Shown here: positions 35,300 through 43,830 of the stretch, piece by piece
Layout: every line of letters starts with the position of its first letter
Position numbering within the stretch: the first letter of the stretch is position 1
Origin: Candidatus Cryptobacteroides avicola
GTDB lineage: Bacteria > Bacteroidota > Bacteroidia > Bacteroidales > UBA932
Reading direction: 5' to 3'
Assembly: GCA_017695115.1 (NCBI GenBank)
Contig: JADILV010000045.1
Location: forward strand, 1 to 61,668
DNA length: 61,668 bases
Notes under the pieces: generated by a model
Database searches by the model: none
The model's input: only the letters and a program-made list of their open reading frames with translations
What the model was told of the DNA's origin: nothing
Translations under genes and position numbers: made by a program

Positions 35300-36703
35300 T
35301 TAGACATATTTGAATTCCATGTAAGTGGCTCCGAGCTCGTCGTTGAAACTGCCGCCGATAAAGCCTACCAGATCGCCTTCTTCCAGCATCCCGTCCTCCG
35401 TAAGCAGACTGACTGCGTTGCGAACGAAATCCTCTTTGCTCTTCTGTACATCGAACTTATACGGGTAGACATCATACGACAGGGCCAGTTCTCTCATCGT
35501 GAAATCATTGTAGCACATGGCGTAGATAGGCACCTTTGGCCTGAACTCCGCCAGGTAGCGCCCGGTCCGTCCTGTCCATGTATCGAATATTATGGCTTTT
35601 ACAGGCAGTTCCTGCGTCGCTTCCACAAGGTTCTTGGCCAATACAGCCGCTATAGGCTTCATCACCTTGTCCAGGTTCAGTTCCAGGGATATTCCTATGG
35701 ACTTTTCCGTCTCCCGGGCTATCTTTGTCATAGTCCTGACCGCTTCCACCGGGTATTTGCCGCTTGCCGTCTCACCGCTGAGCATGATGGCGTCCGTACT
35801 TTCGAAAATGGCGTTGGCCACATCCGTAACCTCCGCCCTGGTAGGACGCGGGTTCTCTATCATGCTGTGCAGCATCTGGGTGGCTATTATGACGGGTTTT
35901 TTCCTGGAACGGCAGGTCTGAATCATCTCCTTCTGTATAATAGGTATCCTTTCGGCCGGAATCTCGACTCCGAGATCCCCTCTGGCCACCATGACGCCGT
36001 AGCAGTAGGAAAGGATATCATACAGGTTGTCTATCCCCTGCTGGTTCTCTATCTTTGAAATTATCTTTATATGGCTGTTCCTGCTGTCGAGTATCTCCTG
36101 GATTTCGAGCAGGTCGTCTTTGGATCTGACGAAAGAGTGGGCTATGAAATCTATATTCGCATCTATAGCCCAGTTCACGAATTTCCTGTCCTTTTCCGAC
36201 AGAGCCGGCAGAGAAATGTGTACATTGGGTACATTGACGCTTTTCTTGCCTTTGATCACTCCGCTGTTCTGCACTTCGCACAGCAGCTTGTCATTTTCCT
36301 TGCCGGTAACGAACAGGTCTACGGACCCGTCATCTATAAGCACATGGGCACCTACCGGCACATCCTTTACGAAATCCGTACAGGTCGTATAAAGGACCTT
36401 CGAGTTGCACAGTTTGTCCGGCCCGTTGTGGATTTCTATCCAGTCCCCTTCCTTTACGACGAAACCTACGGAGGACTCCATGGCGGTAAGGCGCACTTCG
36501 GGCCCTTTCGTATCGATGAGTATCCCTATCTTGTCAGAAACCGCACGTACATTGTCCACTATCTTCTGTGCACCCTCGATGCTGGCATGGGCCGAGTTGA
36601 TACGGACTACATTCATCCCGTTCTGGTAGAGCTTCCTGATAAAGTACGTATCGCAGTTGATGTCTGAAATGGTGCAGATTATCTTTGTCTTTTTTGCAAT
36701 CAT
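35300..36703 (-). CDS. pyk: pyruvate kinase
   Basis: Pyruvate kinase converts phosphoenolpyruvate and ADP to pyruvate and ATP. The protein is 467 residues. The A domain carries the family signatures IDTKGPEVRL, the active-site segment IISKIENQQGIDN with the catalytic Lys, MVARGDLGVEIP, and TDAIMLSGETASGKYP. The N-terminus starts directly with the barrel (KKTKIICTISD). Allosteric control cannot be read. A variant -7 box TAAATTCG lies upstream on the minus strand, back to back with that of lrgA. Confidence 0.95.
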   Translation of the reverse strand: MIAKKTKIICTISDINCDTYFIRKLYQNGMNVVRINSAHASIEGAQKIVDNVRAVSDKIGILIDTKGPEVRLTAMESSVGFVVKEGDWIEIHNGPDKLCNSKVLYTTCTDFVKDVPVGAHVLIDDGSVDLFVTGKENDKLLCEVQNSGVIKGKKSVNVPNVHISLPALSEKDRKFVNWAIDANIDFIAHSFVRSKDDLLEIQEILDSRNSHIKIISKIENQQGIDNLYDILSYCYGVMVARGDLGVEIPAERIPIIQKEMIQTCRSRKKPVIIATQMLHSMIENPRPTRAEVTDVANAIFESTDAIMLSGETASGKYPVEAVRTMTKIARETEKSIGISLELNLDKVMKPIAAVLAKNLVEATQELPVKAIIFDTWTGRTGRYLAEFRPKVPIYAMCYNDFTMRELALSYDVYPYKFDVQKSKEDFVRNAVSLLTEDGMLEEGDLVGFIGGSFNDELGATYMEFKYV

Positions 36704-36775
36704 CGTATTCTCTGTTTATCGAACCGCGAATTTAGTAAAAATATTATTATTTTCGCGCCCTCAAATTGTTAAGGT

Positions 36776-37150
36776 ATGGTTATAAGCGGTGTTTTCATCA
36801 TCGTCCTGTTTCTGGTTCTGGGAAATGCTGTATCCTCCCTTACAGGACATTTCATTCCGGGCAGCGTAATCGGAATGCTGCTGCTTTTCTTCTCGCTTGC
36901 ATTCAAACTGGTCAGACCTGCATGGATAAGGCCGGTAGCAGAGTTCCTTACCGGGAACATGACGGTATTCTTCATCCCTGCCTCCCTCGGCATCATGGAG
37001 CAGTGGGGGCTCATCAGGTCCGGTTTTATCGGGTGGGTCGGAGTGACGTTCATTTCCACTCTGCTGGTGCTTGTAAGTACGGGACTCATGCAGGATTTCC
37101 TTATAAAGACAGGCAACAGGCTTTCGAAAAGGAGGAACGGCAATGACTGA
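36776..37150 (+). CDS. lrgA: CidA/LrgA-family holin-like membrane protein
   Basis: This 124-residue protein has four predicted membrane helices and the family motif IPGSVIGMLLLF (about 28-39). With its partner LrgB it belongs to the CidAB/LrgAB group, linked to murein hydrolase control and, in some bacteria, pyruvate uptake. The second role is notable because pyruvate kinase is transcribed divergently from the same 70-base gap. Its stop overlaps the start of lrgB by eight bases. Confidence 0.88.
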   Translation: MVISGVFIIVLFLVLGNAVSSLTGHFIPGSVIGMLLLFFSLAFKLVRPAWIRPVAEFLTGNMTVFFIPASLGIMEQWGLIRSGFIGWVGVTFISTLLVLVSTGLMQDFLIKTGNRLSKRRNGND

Positions 37151-37844
37151 TATCGTATGCAATGTGCCTGTAATGCTGGCACTTACCTTAGGCGCATATC
37201 TTCTGGGTGTCTGGGTGAAAAAGAAGTCCGGCCTGTCCCTTCTGCATCCTTTTCTTATATGCATTCCGGTCATTGCGGCTACACTCAAATTCACAGGCGT
37301 GCCGGTAAGTTTCTATATGGAATCGAACAGGATGATAGATTTCATGCTGGGACCGAGCGTCGTTTCCCTGGGTCTGCTGATGTATGACCATCTTGAAACC
37401 ATAAAGAAACACCTTGTCTCCATTCTCGTATCAGTATTTACCGGCAGCGTAACAGGGGTCGGAAGCGTATATGCGCTTTGCCGTTTCTTCAGGCTTGACG
37501 GGATATTCGTGAAATCCATGGAAGCCAAATCGGTTACGACTCCCATAGCGATGGACATAACGGCTTCCCTCGGGGGCAACGTTTCACTCGCCGCCGTGAC
37601 AGTCATCCTGTGCGGCTTCATCGGCACGGTGGCAGGCCCGATGATGATACGGATGTTCCATATAAATACGTCCGTAGCAAAAGGCCTTGCGCTCGGATGC
37701 TGCTCACATGGTCTGGGAACATCAAAAGCGATAGAAATGGGAGCGGTAGAAGGTGCCGTCAGCGGCCTTGCAATTGCCCTGATGGGGGTGATGACCGCAC
37801 TGGTCGTGCCGTTGTTCAATATGATTTTCCCGATAAATCAGTAA
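37143..37844 (+). CDS. lrgB: CidB/LrgB-family membrane protein
   Basis: This 233-residue protein has about seven membrane helices. Family motifs include MLGPSVVSLGLLMYDH (about 68-83), KSVTTPIAMDI and GCCSHGLGTSKAIEMG. It pairs with the overlapping lrgA to form an LrgAB-type system (murein hydrolase control or pyruvate transport in characterised cases). No two-component regulator of the LytSR kind adjoins it. Confidence 0.92.
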   Translation: MTDIVCNVPVMLALTLGAYLLGVWVKKKSGLSLLHPFLICIPVIAATLKFTGVPVSFYMESNRMIDFMLGPSVVSLGLLMYDHLETIKKHLVSILVSVFTGSVTGVGSVYALCRFFRLDGIFVKSMEAKSVTTPIAMDITASLGGNVSLAAVTVILCGFIGTVAGPMMIRMFHINTSVAKGLALGCCSHGLGTSKAIEMGAVEGAVSGLAIALMGVMTALVVPLFNMIFPINQ

Positions 37845-37887
37845 CTTTAAAAGATTTTTCTCCTTTGATTCATAATATTCGGTCTAT

Positions 37888-39198
37888 ATGGAAACAGATG
37901 ACAATATCGGACGCAGCAGGATGCTCCCTCCCCTTCCCGAGAGGATGAGACCCAATGATCTGGACGGTTACGCCGGACAGAAACACCTTGTCGGCCCGGG
38001 CGGTATAATCCGGAACATGATCGAAACCGGCAACTTGTCCTCGTTCATTCTCTGGGGGCCGCCGGGTGTCGGCAAGACCACTCTTGCCAGAATAGTTTCC
38101 AAGAGCATGAACCGCGAATTCTTTACCCTTTCTGCAGTGAGTGCAGGTGTCAAAGAGGTACGTGAGGTAATAGAAAAGGCACGGACGGGATCGATATTCT
38201 CACAGGCCGCCGCCCCTGTGCTTTTCATCGACGAGATCCACAGGTTCAACAAATCCCAGCAGGACGCCCTACTCGGGGCAGTCGAGAACGGCACTGTAAT
38301 ACTTATCGGCGCCACTACGGAAAATCCGTCTTTCGAGGTCAACACCCCGCTGCTTTCACGCTGCCAGGTTTTTGTCCTTAAAAGTCTGGATGTCTCAGAC
38401 CTTCAGGAACTTCTGGACAGGGCCATAAAAACTGACGTCTTGCTGGGCAAGATGAACATCAAAGTGGACGAGACCGAAGCACTGTTCCGCTACAGCGGCG
38501 GGGACGCCAGGAAGCTTCTGAACATACTGGAAATCGTAACAGGGTCTTTCCATGCCGGAGAACAGATTGTAATAGACAATGCTTCAGTGACTTCCTGTAT
38601 TCAGGAAAATATGGCCGTATATGACAAGGGCGGGGAGATGCACTATGATATCATTTCGGCATTTATCAAGAGTGTCAGGGGATCCGATCCGAATGCGGCG
38701 GTATATTACCTCGGCAGGATGCTGGTCGGCGGCGAAGATCCGCTGTTCATCGCCAGAAGACTGTGTATCCTGGCCGCCGAGGATATAGGGCTTGCAAATC
38801 CGAACGCCCTCCTTCTGGCCAACTCATGTTTCCAGATCGTCCACAACATAGGCATGCCCGAAGCCAGGATTCCTCTGGCCGAGACCACGATATACCTTGC
38901 CTGTTCGCAGAAGAGCAATTCCGCATACATGGCCATCAACCAGGCTATGGACACCGCTTCAAAGACCCAGACATCGCAGGTGCCGCTCTATCTGCGCAAC
39001 GCACCTACAAAGCTGATGGAAGAGCTCGGCTATGCAGACGGGTACAAGTATGCCCATGATTATCCGGGACATTTCGCCGATCTCGAGTTCCTTCCTGCAG
39101 ACCTTTCCGGAACCAGGTTCTATGAACCGGCCGACAACCGCAAGGAGGCTGAAATGCGTGCAAGGCTTTCGTCTTTGTGGAAAAAATACGGGTATTGA
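37888..39198 (+). CDS. rarA: replication-associated recombination ATPase RarA/MgsA
   Basis: RarA is an AAA+ ATPase that works at stalled replication forks. The protein is 436 residues. Walker A is GPPGVGKTTLA (about 53-63) and Walker B VLFIDEIHRFNKSQQDALL. Sensor 1 is ATTENPSFEV, and the arginine finger region follows in LLSRCQVF. The C-terminal tetramerisation part includes KSVRGSDPNAAVYYL and ARRLCILAAEDIG. Its stop is two bases from the stop of the convergent tamL gene. Confidence 0.94.
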   Translation: METDDNIGRSRMLPPLPERMRPNDLDGYAGQKHLVGPGGIIRNMIETGNLSSFILWGPPGVGKTTLARIVSKSMNREFFTLSAVSAGVKEVREVIEKARTGSIFSQAAAPVLFIDEIHRFNKSQQDALLGAVENGTVILIGATTENPSFEVNTPLLSRCQVFVLKSLDVSDLQELLDRAIKTDVLLGKMNIKVDETEALFRYSGGDARKLLNILEIVTGSFHAGEQIVIDNASVTSCIQENMAVYDKGGEMHYDIISAFIKSVRGSDPNAAVYYLGRMLVGGEDPLFIARRLCILAAEDIGLANPNALLLANSCFQIVHNIGMPEARIPLAETTIYLACSQKSNSAYMAINQAMDTASKTQTSQVPLYLRNAPTKLMEELGYADGYKYAHDYPGHFADLEFLPADLSGTRFYEPADNRKEAEMRARLSSLWKKYGY

Positions 39199-39200
39199 CA

Positions 39201-41384
39201 TCAGAACGGATATCCGACTCCGAAGTGTATTGCATAGCCGTCCCGGCGCAGCCAGTCGCGCGGACGCAGCCATCTGGTCTCCCTTGCCGGATCATGGAGC
39301 TTCATTCCCATATCCACGCGCAGGAGCAGGAAATTGAGATCCAGGCGCAGTCCCAACCCCCAGTTCATGGCTATGCTCTTTCCCAAATTCTTCCAGTTCA
39401 GCTTTGACAGGTCGCTTTGCGGTGTCCCCGTATCCCTCAGCGACCAGACATTGCCGGCATCGATGAAGACTGCCCCTCCGAGTTTCCAGAACATCTGGAA
39501 CCGGTATTCGGCATTGGCTTCGAGCTTCATGTCTCCGGTCTGGTTGGGGATGACGAAAGAGTTGTCCATCGGAGCTATGCCGGGTCCTACCGTCCTTGCC
39601 TGCCATCCTCTCAGACTGTTCGCACCTCCGGAATAGAAGTGCTTCTCGAAAGGCAGGGCGTTGGAATTCCCGTAAGCATGTCCTGCTCCGGCAAGAAACC
39701 TTGTCGCGAAAGCCTGGCCGTTGTTCTTGCCGAACCTCCAGGTCTTCCCTATCTGGAATTCCGCCCTCACATATTGTGAATAAGGGGTGTTCCATATCAT
39801 GCCAGAGCCGTTGGCGTCCTTCTGCATAAGCGGGCGGAAAGCGCTCAGGAGGTTACCGGCAATATCGAACTGGAACCTTGTATAGAAAAAGGTTGTCTTT
39901 GGGACCACTTCCGTATTTGTCGTATAATATATGTTGCCTCCCAGACCGAGGTCGAAGTGGTCCTGATAGGCATTCTTCATGAACGGGTCGCTTTCAAGAT
40001 TCTTGAAAAATGCAGGGTCCATATCGAACAGCCTGACGATATTGAGCTGGAGCGGATAGAACTGATAGAAGAAGCGGGAGCCCAGGTTTCCGTTGAAAAT
40101 CAATGAAGTGGATATGATGTTCCTGGTATATTCCGGGCGGTTCTGGTAATTGTACGAAAGATTTACTTCCGTTCTCGGTATCGTCCCTTTGAAGAGCCTG
40201 TACGGCAGGAAAAGGAATTTCGGGAAACTTATTCCTGCAGAGACACCGAACTCGTTGGAGCGGACGTCATCGTTGAACTTGAACTGGAAGTTTCCCATGA
40301 AACTGAGATTGAGCCACTCGCCGCCCCTGAATATGTTCTTGTGATAGTATGAAATCTGCGGTGACAGGCCGAGCAGTCCGGTAGAGTTGGACGAGGCTTC
40401 CAGATTGAGCTTGAATCCCTGGAGTTTCGACTGGGTAAGGTTTATGCTGCAGTCGACTTTGTTCGTGTCGCTCTGGTTCATTTCGATGTTTACGCTGCTG
40501 AAGACATTCAGTGAAGACAGCCTTGAGTATGTGCTGCTGACAGCCTGTTCGCTGTACAGGCTTCCCGGGATTATCGTATTCAGATTGGTAAGGATGTTTT
40601 CCCGTATCCTGAGGCTTTTGGGAAGGGACATGCCCACATCGCCTATATAGAATTTCCGCAACTGCCGTCCGTCTCTGGGCGTTTCGTTTCTCGTATAGTT
40701 CCGGATGCTCATTTCCAGAGTCGCGGAATCCGGATTTGCAAGCGTATCCGCCTCGAAAAAGTAGTAGTTCTTGGAGAAGCCGTAGAACCCTTTGTCCCTG
40801 AGATACTTGCTTGAACGCTCGCTTTCCGCTTCCAATGCCTCTTCCGATAGCCATGACCCCGGCTTTATGGTTACAGACGCCGTATCCTTCAGAAATTCGT
40901 CCCTTATCTCCCCTTCCGGCAGGTTATAATGGATATCCCTGATAATGAATCTTTTCCCGAGGGTGATGATATAGTTTACCTTCACCTTCCGCTTTTTTAC
41001 CTGGATTTCGCTTCTGATATCGGAACCATAATAGCCGAGATATTCCAGATGGTTGTTTATGTTTTCTATCGAACTGTTTACAAGATCCGGTTCATAAACG
41101 ACGGGAGCCACGCCTATCTTCTGCACGAACCGGTCCCATCCCTTTCCTTTCCCGTTCGACCAGTTGTAGACATTCAGGAACGGGTTCCATCCCAGGAAAG
41201 TGGAATTCGGCTGCTGTTTTATGTACGGCTCGATGCTGCGGGTGTTGAATTTGCTGTCGTTGGTCACTTCCAGACTGTTTTTCTGCAGGCGGTATTCCCC
41301 GTCCTGAAGAACACGGGTAGTGCTGCACGAAACCAGTGTTACGGCAGCGGCAAACAAAGATATTAGACATCCCGATCTTCCCAT
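39201..41384 (-). CDS. tamL: TamL, lipoprotein-type TamA/BamA-family outer-membrane protein
   Basis: This 727-residue protein has a lipoprotein signal (LFAAAVTLVSC, Cys20), then POTRA-like domains (about 25-330) and a 16-strand Omp85 barrel. Omp85-type motifs include FYSGGANSLRGWQARTVGPG (the VRGF-like motif of strand 12 lid loop) and the C-terminal strand GYAIHFGVGYPF. In Bacteroidota the lipidated TamA variant is called TamL and works with TamB in the outer membrane. No tamB is in the window. The neighbouring TrmH-type methyltransferase is a frequent partner by position in this phylum. Confidence 0.88.
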   Translation of the reverse strand: MGRSGCLISLFAAAVTLVSCSTTRVLQDGEYRLQKNSLEVTNDSKFNTRSIEPYIKQQPNSTFLGWNPFLNVYNWSNGKGKGWDRFVQKIGVAPVVYEPDLVNSSIENINNHLEYLGYYGSDIRSEIQVKKRKVKVNYIITLGKRFIIRDIHYNLPEGEIRDEFLKDTASVTIKPGSWLSEEALEAESERSSKYLRDKGFYGFSKNYYFFEADTLANPDSATLEMSIRNYTRNETPRDGRQLRKFYIGDVGMSLPKSLRIRENILTNLNTIIPGSLYSEQAVSSTYSRLSSLNVFSSVNIEMNQSDTNKVDCSINLTQSKLQGFKLNLEASSNSTGLLGLSPQISYYHKNIFRGGEWLNLSFMGNFQFKFNDDVRSNEFGVSAGISFPKFLFLPYRLFKGTIPRTEVNLSYNYQNRPEYTRNIISTSLIFNGNLGSRFFYQFYPLQLNIVRLFDMDPAFFKNLESDPFMKNAYQDHFDLGLGGNIYYTTNTEVVPKTTFFYTRFQFDIAGNLLSAFRPLMQKDANGSGMIWNTPYSQYVRAEFQIGKTWRFGKNNGQAFATRFLAGAGHAYGNSNALPFEKHFYSGGANSLRGWQARTVGPGIAPMDNSFVIPNQTGDMKLEANAEYRFQMFWKLGGAVFIDAGNVWSLRDTGTPQSDLSKLNWKNLGKSIAMNWGLGLRLDLNFLLLRVDMGMKLHDPARETRWLRPRDWLRRDGYAIHFGVGYPF

Positions 41385-41403
41385 TCCGGCAAGGCATATC
41401 CTG

Positions 41404-41433
41404 CAAATTTACCTCAATTAAGTCAGATTCCAA
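41404..41433 (-). promoter_or_regulatory. promoter of tamL
   Basis: On the minus strand TTG (41433-41431), 19 bases and TAAATTTG (41411-41404) match the consensus. The ATG is about 20 bases downstream. Confidence 0.6.
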
Positions 41434-41451
41434 TAAAATTTGATCTAAATA

Positions 41452-41482
41452 TTAGAACCTACAGATATAAATCATATATTTG
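41452..41482 (+). promoter_or_regulatory. promoter of the arginine decarboxylase-like gene
   Basis: TTAG (41452-41455), 19 bases and TATATTTG (41475-41482). The -7 box is a full match, the -33 box a variant. It is divergent from the tamL promoter. Confidence 0.5.
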
Positions 41483-41556
41483 CACCGCGAATCAGACAAT
41501 CCGACTCGGTCGGATGCGTTGTTTTTGTTTAATGCAATTAATTTACTTCGGTAGCA

Positions 41557-42951
41557 ATGAAGAACAAGTACATTGATTTGATTGACCAGACTTTCGAGTT
41601 TCCGCAGGATGAATTCAGGGTCGAGGACGGTGAACTCTATTTCCATGATATCAATATGATGGATATCATCAACCAGTACGGCACACCTCTCAAGATATCA
41701 TATCTGCCGAAGATTTCATCCCAGATACAGCGTGCAAAGAGAATGTTCAATGTAGCCATGGCCAAGGCCGACTACAAAGGGAAATACCACTACTGCTACT
41801 GCACCAAAAGCTCCCATTTCGAATTCGTGCTCAGGGAAGCGCTGAAGAACGACATCCATATCGAGACATCCTCGGCATTCGACCTGAACCTGATAGAGGC
41901 GCTGGAAGCCGAAGGTGCGGTAAACAAGGACCTGTATATCGTATGCAACGGATTCAAGAAGCCGGCCTATATCGAAAACATAGCGAATTTCGCCAATGCA
42001 GGCTGGCACAACATCATCCCCGTGCTGGACAACATGAACGAATACAAGGATCTTGACGACCTCATCAAAGTCCCTACGAACCTCGGCATCCGTATCGCCT
42101 CAGAGGAGGAACCGAATTTCGAGTTCTATACTTCCCGTCTCGGAATCCGCTACAGCGACATACTGCCGTTCTATGAAAACCTGATCAGCAAGAGCGACAA
42201 GTTCCATCTGAAAATGCTGCATTTCTTCATAAATACAGGTATCCGCGACACCGCATACTACTGGAACGAACTGGCAAAATGCGTTACCGTGTACTGCGAC
42301 CTGAAGATGATATGTCCGGAACTCGATTCCCTGAACATCGGAGGTGGCTTCCCTATAAAGAACTCGCTGGCTATGGATTTCGACTATGAATACATGGCAG
42401 AGGAAATAATCTCCCAGATAAAGACCATGTGCAACGCACGCGGAGTGGCCGAACCGAACATATTTACCGAATTCGGAAGTTTTACCGTAGGGGAATCCGG
42501 CGCTACCATCTTCCAGATTCTTGACATAAAGCAGCAGAACGACCGTGAGCGTTGGTACATGATAGACAATTCCTTCATGACCACCCTGCCGGACACATGG
42601 GGAATCAAACAGCGCTTCATACTCCTCCCTATAAATAAATGGAACGAAAAATACCAGAGGGTGTTTCTCGGAGGGCTGACCTGCGACAGTCAGGACTACT
42701 ACAATGCTGATTCGCATGCAAACGCCATCTTCCTTCCTATAATGGAAGACAGAGATGACCCGCTTTACATAGGATTCTTCCACACAGGTGCATATCAGGA
42801 GTCCATTTCCGGCTACGGAGGGATACAGCACTGCCTGCAGCCTGCCCCTAAACACATCATCATCGACAAGGACGAAAACGGGGACTACAGCACCAAACTG
42901 TTCAGCAAGGAGCAGACCTACAAGTCCATGCTGAAGATATTGGGGTATTGA
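41557..42951 (+). CDS. fold-type III PLP decarboxylase, arginine decarboxylase-like
   Basis: This 464-residue protein has an alanine-racemase-type barrel. The PLP lysine is most likely in YCYCTKSSHFE (Lys about 88, in place of the usual YAVKAN). The phosphate-binding motif is LNIGGGFPIKNS, and the C-terminal active-site Cys-Asp element is LTCDSQDYYN. Flavobacterial proteins of this length and with these motifs are annotated as arginine decarboxylase, a step toward agmatine and polyamines. Carboxynorspermidine or diaminopimelate-type substrates cannot be excluded. It overlaps nothing and is followed within two bases by a TrmH-family gene. Confidence 0.78.
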   Translation: MKNKYIDLIDQTFEFPQDEFRVEDGELYFHDINMMDIINQYGTPLKISYLPKISSQIQRAKRMFNVAMAKADYKGKYHYCYCTKSSHFEFVLREALKNDIHIETSSAFDLNLIEALEAEGAVNKDLYIVCNGFKKPAYIENIANFANAGWHNIIPVLDNMNEYKDLDDLIKVPTNLGIRIASEEEPNFEFYTSRLGIRYSDILPFYENLISKSDKFHLKMLHFFINTGIRDTAYYWNELAKCVTVYCDLKMICPELDSLNIGGGFPIKNSLAMDFDYEYMAEEIISQIKTMCNARGVAEPNIFTEFGSFTVGESGATIFQILDIKQQNDRERWYMIDNSFMTTLPDTWGIKQRFILLPINKWNEKYQRVFLGGLTCDSQDYYNADSHANAIFLPIMEDRDDPLYIGFFHTGAYQESISGYGGIQHCLQPAPKHIIIDKDENGDYSTKLFSKEQTYKSMLKILGY

Positions 42952-42953
42952 TC

Positions 42954-43769
42954 ATGTCCGGAATATCCAATAACGAGATAAAAAAAGTCAGATCCCTGTC
43001 CATGAAGAAATTCAGGGATCAGGAGGGACTTTTTACCGTTGAAGGTGAAAAGATGGTTTCAGAAGCTCTGGGATCATCTTTTCACGTAGAAAAAGTATAT
43101 CGTGCCGATGAAATAGGACAGGAGACTATGTCGCGCATTTCCGCCCTGTCCTCCCCTTCTCCGGTGCTTGCTGTCGTGCGTAAACCTTCAGGACTTGTGC
43201 TGGAAGGTACCGGGGAGATTCTCCCGGCCCTTGTCCCGGGAAAATCCGCAGAAAAGAGACATGACGGCCCCGACAAATCCGGCAAACATCAGGGACTGTT
43301 CCTGGCTCTCGACACCATCCGCGACCCTGGTAACCTCGGCACGATCCTCCGTATCGCCGACTGGTTCGGCATAGACGCCGTATTCGCATCCCGCGACACT
43401 GTTGACGTGTTCAATCCGAAGGTGGTCCAGGCCACTATGGGTGCCATTTTCAGGGTCCGTTTCCACTATGCTGACATTCCGGCGCTGACCCGCATCGCCC
43501 TTGAAGCAGGAGGACATGTCTACGGGACCTTTCTGGACGGAGAAAACATATACGGCAAAACGCTTGACTGCGGGGCGGACTCTCCTTCAGTCATAGTCAT
43601 CGGCAACGAATCCGACGGCATTTCGCCTGAGGTTGCCACAATGGTCTCCGACCGTCTCTTCATACCTCCCTATCCCGCCGGGGATCCCGGCTCGGAATCA
43701 CTGAATGCAGCCGTCGCCACTGCCATTACAGTCTCTGAATTCCGCAGACGGCAGACTTTTAACGGATAG
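42954..43769 (+). CDS. TrmH/SpoU-family RNA 2'-O-methyltransferase
   Basis: This 271-residue SPOUT methyltransferase starts at the ATG 42954 (MSGISNNEIKKVRSL), two bases after the upstream stop. The N-terminal substrate-binding part includes FRDQEGLFTVEGEKMV. SPOUT motifs are LDTIRDPGNLGTILR, VIGNESDGIS and IPPYPAGDPGSESLNAAVA. The target (rRNA or tRNA) cannot be told from sequence. A second SpoU-family gene, rlmB, is at 9002. A non-ATG start six bases upstream is ignored. Confidence 0.88.
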   Translation: MSGISNNEIKKVRSLSMKKFRDQEGLFTVEGEKMVSEALGSSFHVEKVYRADEIGQETMSRISALSSPSPVLAVVRKPSGLVLEGTGEILPALVPGKSAEKRHDGPDKSGKHQGLFLALDTIRDPGNLGTILRIADWFGIDAVFASRDTVDVFNPKVVQATMGAIFRVRFHYADIPALTRIALEAGGHVYGTFLDGENIYGKTLDCGADSPSVIVIGNESDGISPEVATMVSDRLFIPPYPAGDPGSESLNAAVATAITVSEFRRRQTFNG

Positions 43770-43795
43770 CAGGTGGCGGCAATGCTTTTTCTGTC

Positions 43796-43803
43796 TATCT
43801 TTG
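43796..43803 (+). promoter_or_regulatory. -7 box before the receiver/PEP-synthase-like gene
   Basis: TATCTTTG matches TAnnTTTG, 27 bases before the ATG at 43831. No clear -33 element. Confidence 0.5.
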
Positions 43804-43830
43804 CACGGCAGAATTGATCGTTACCGCACT

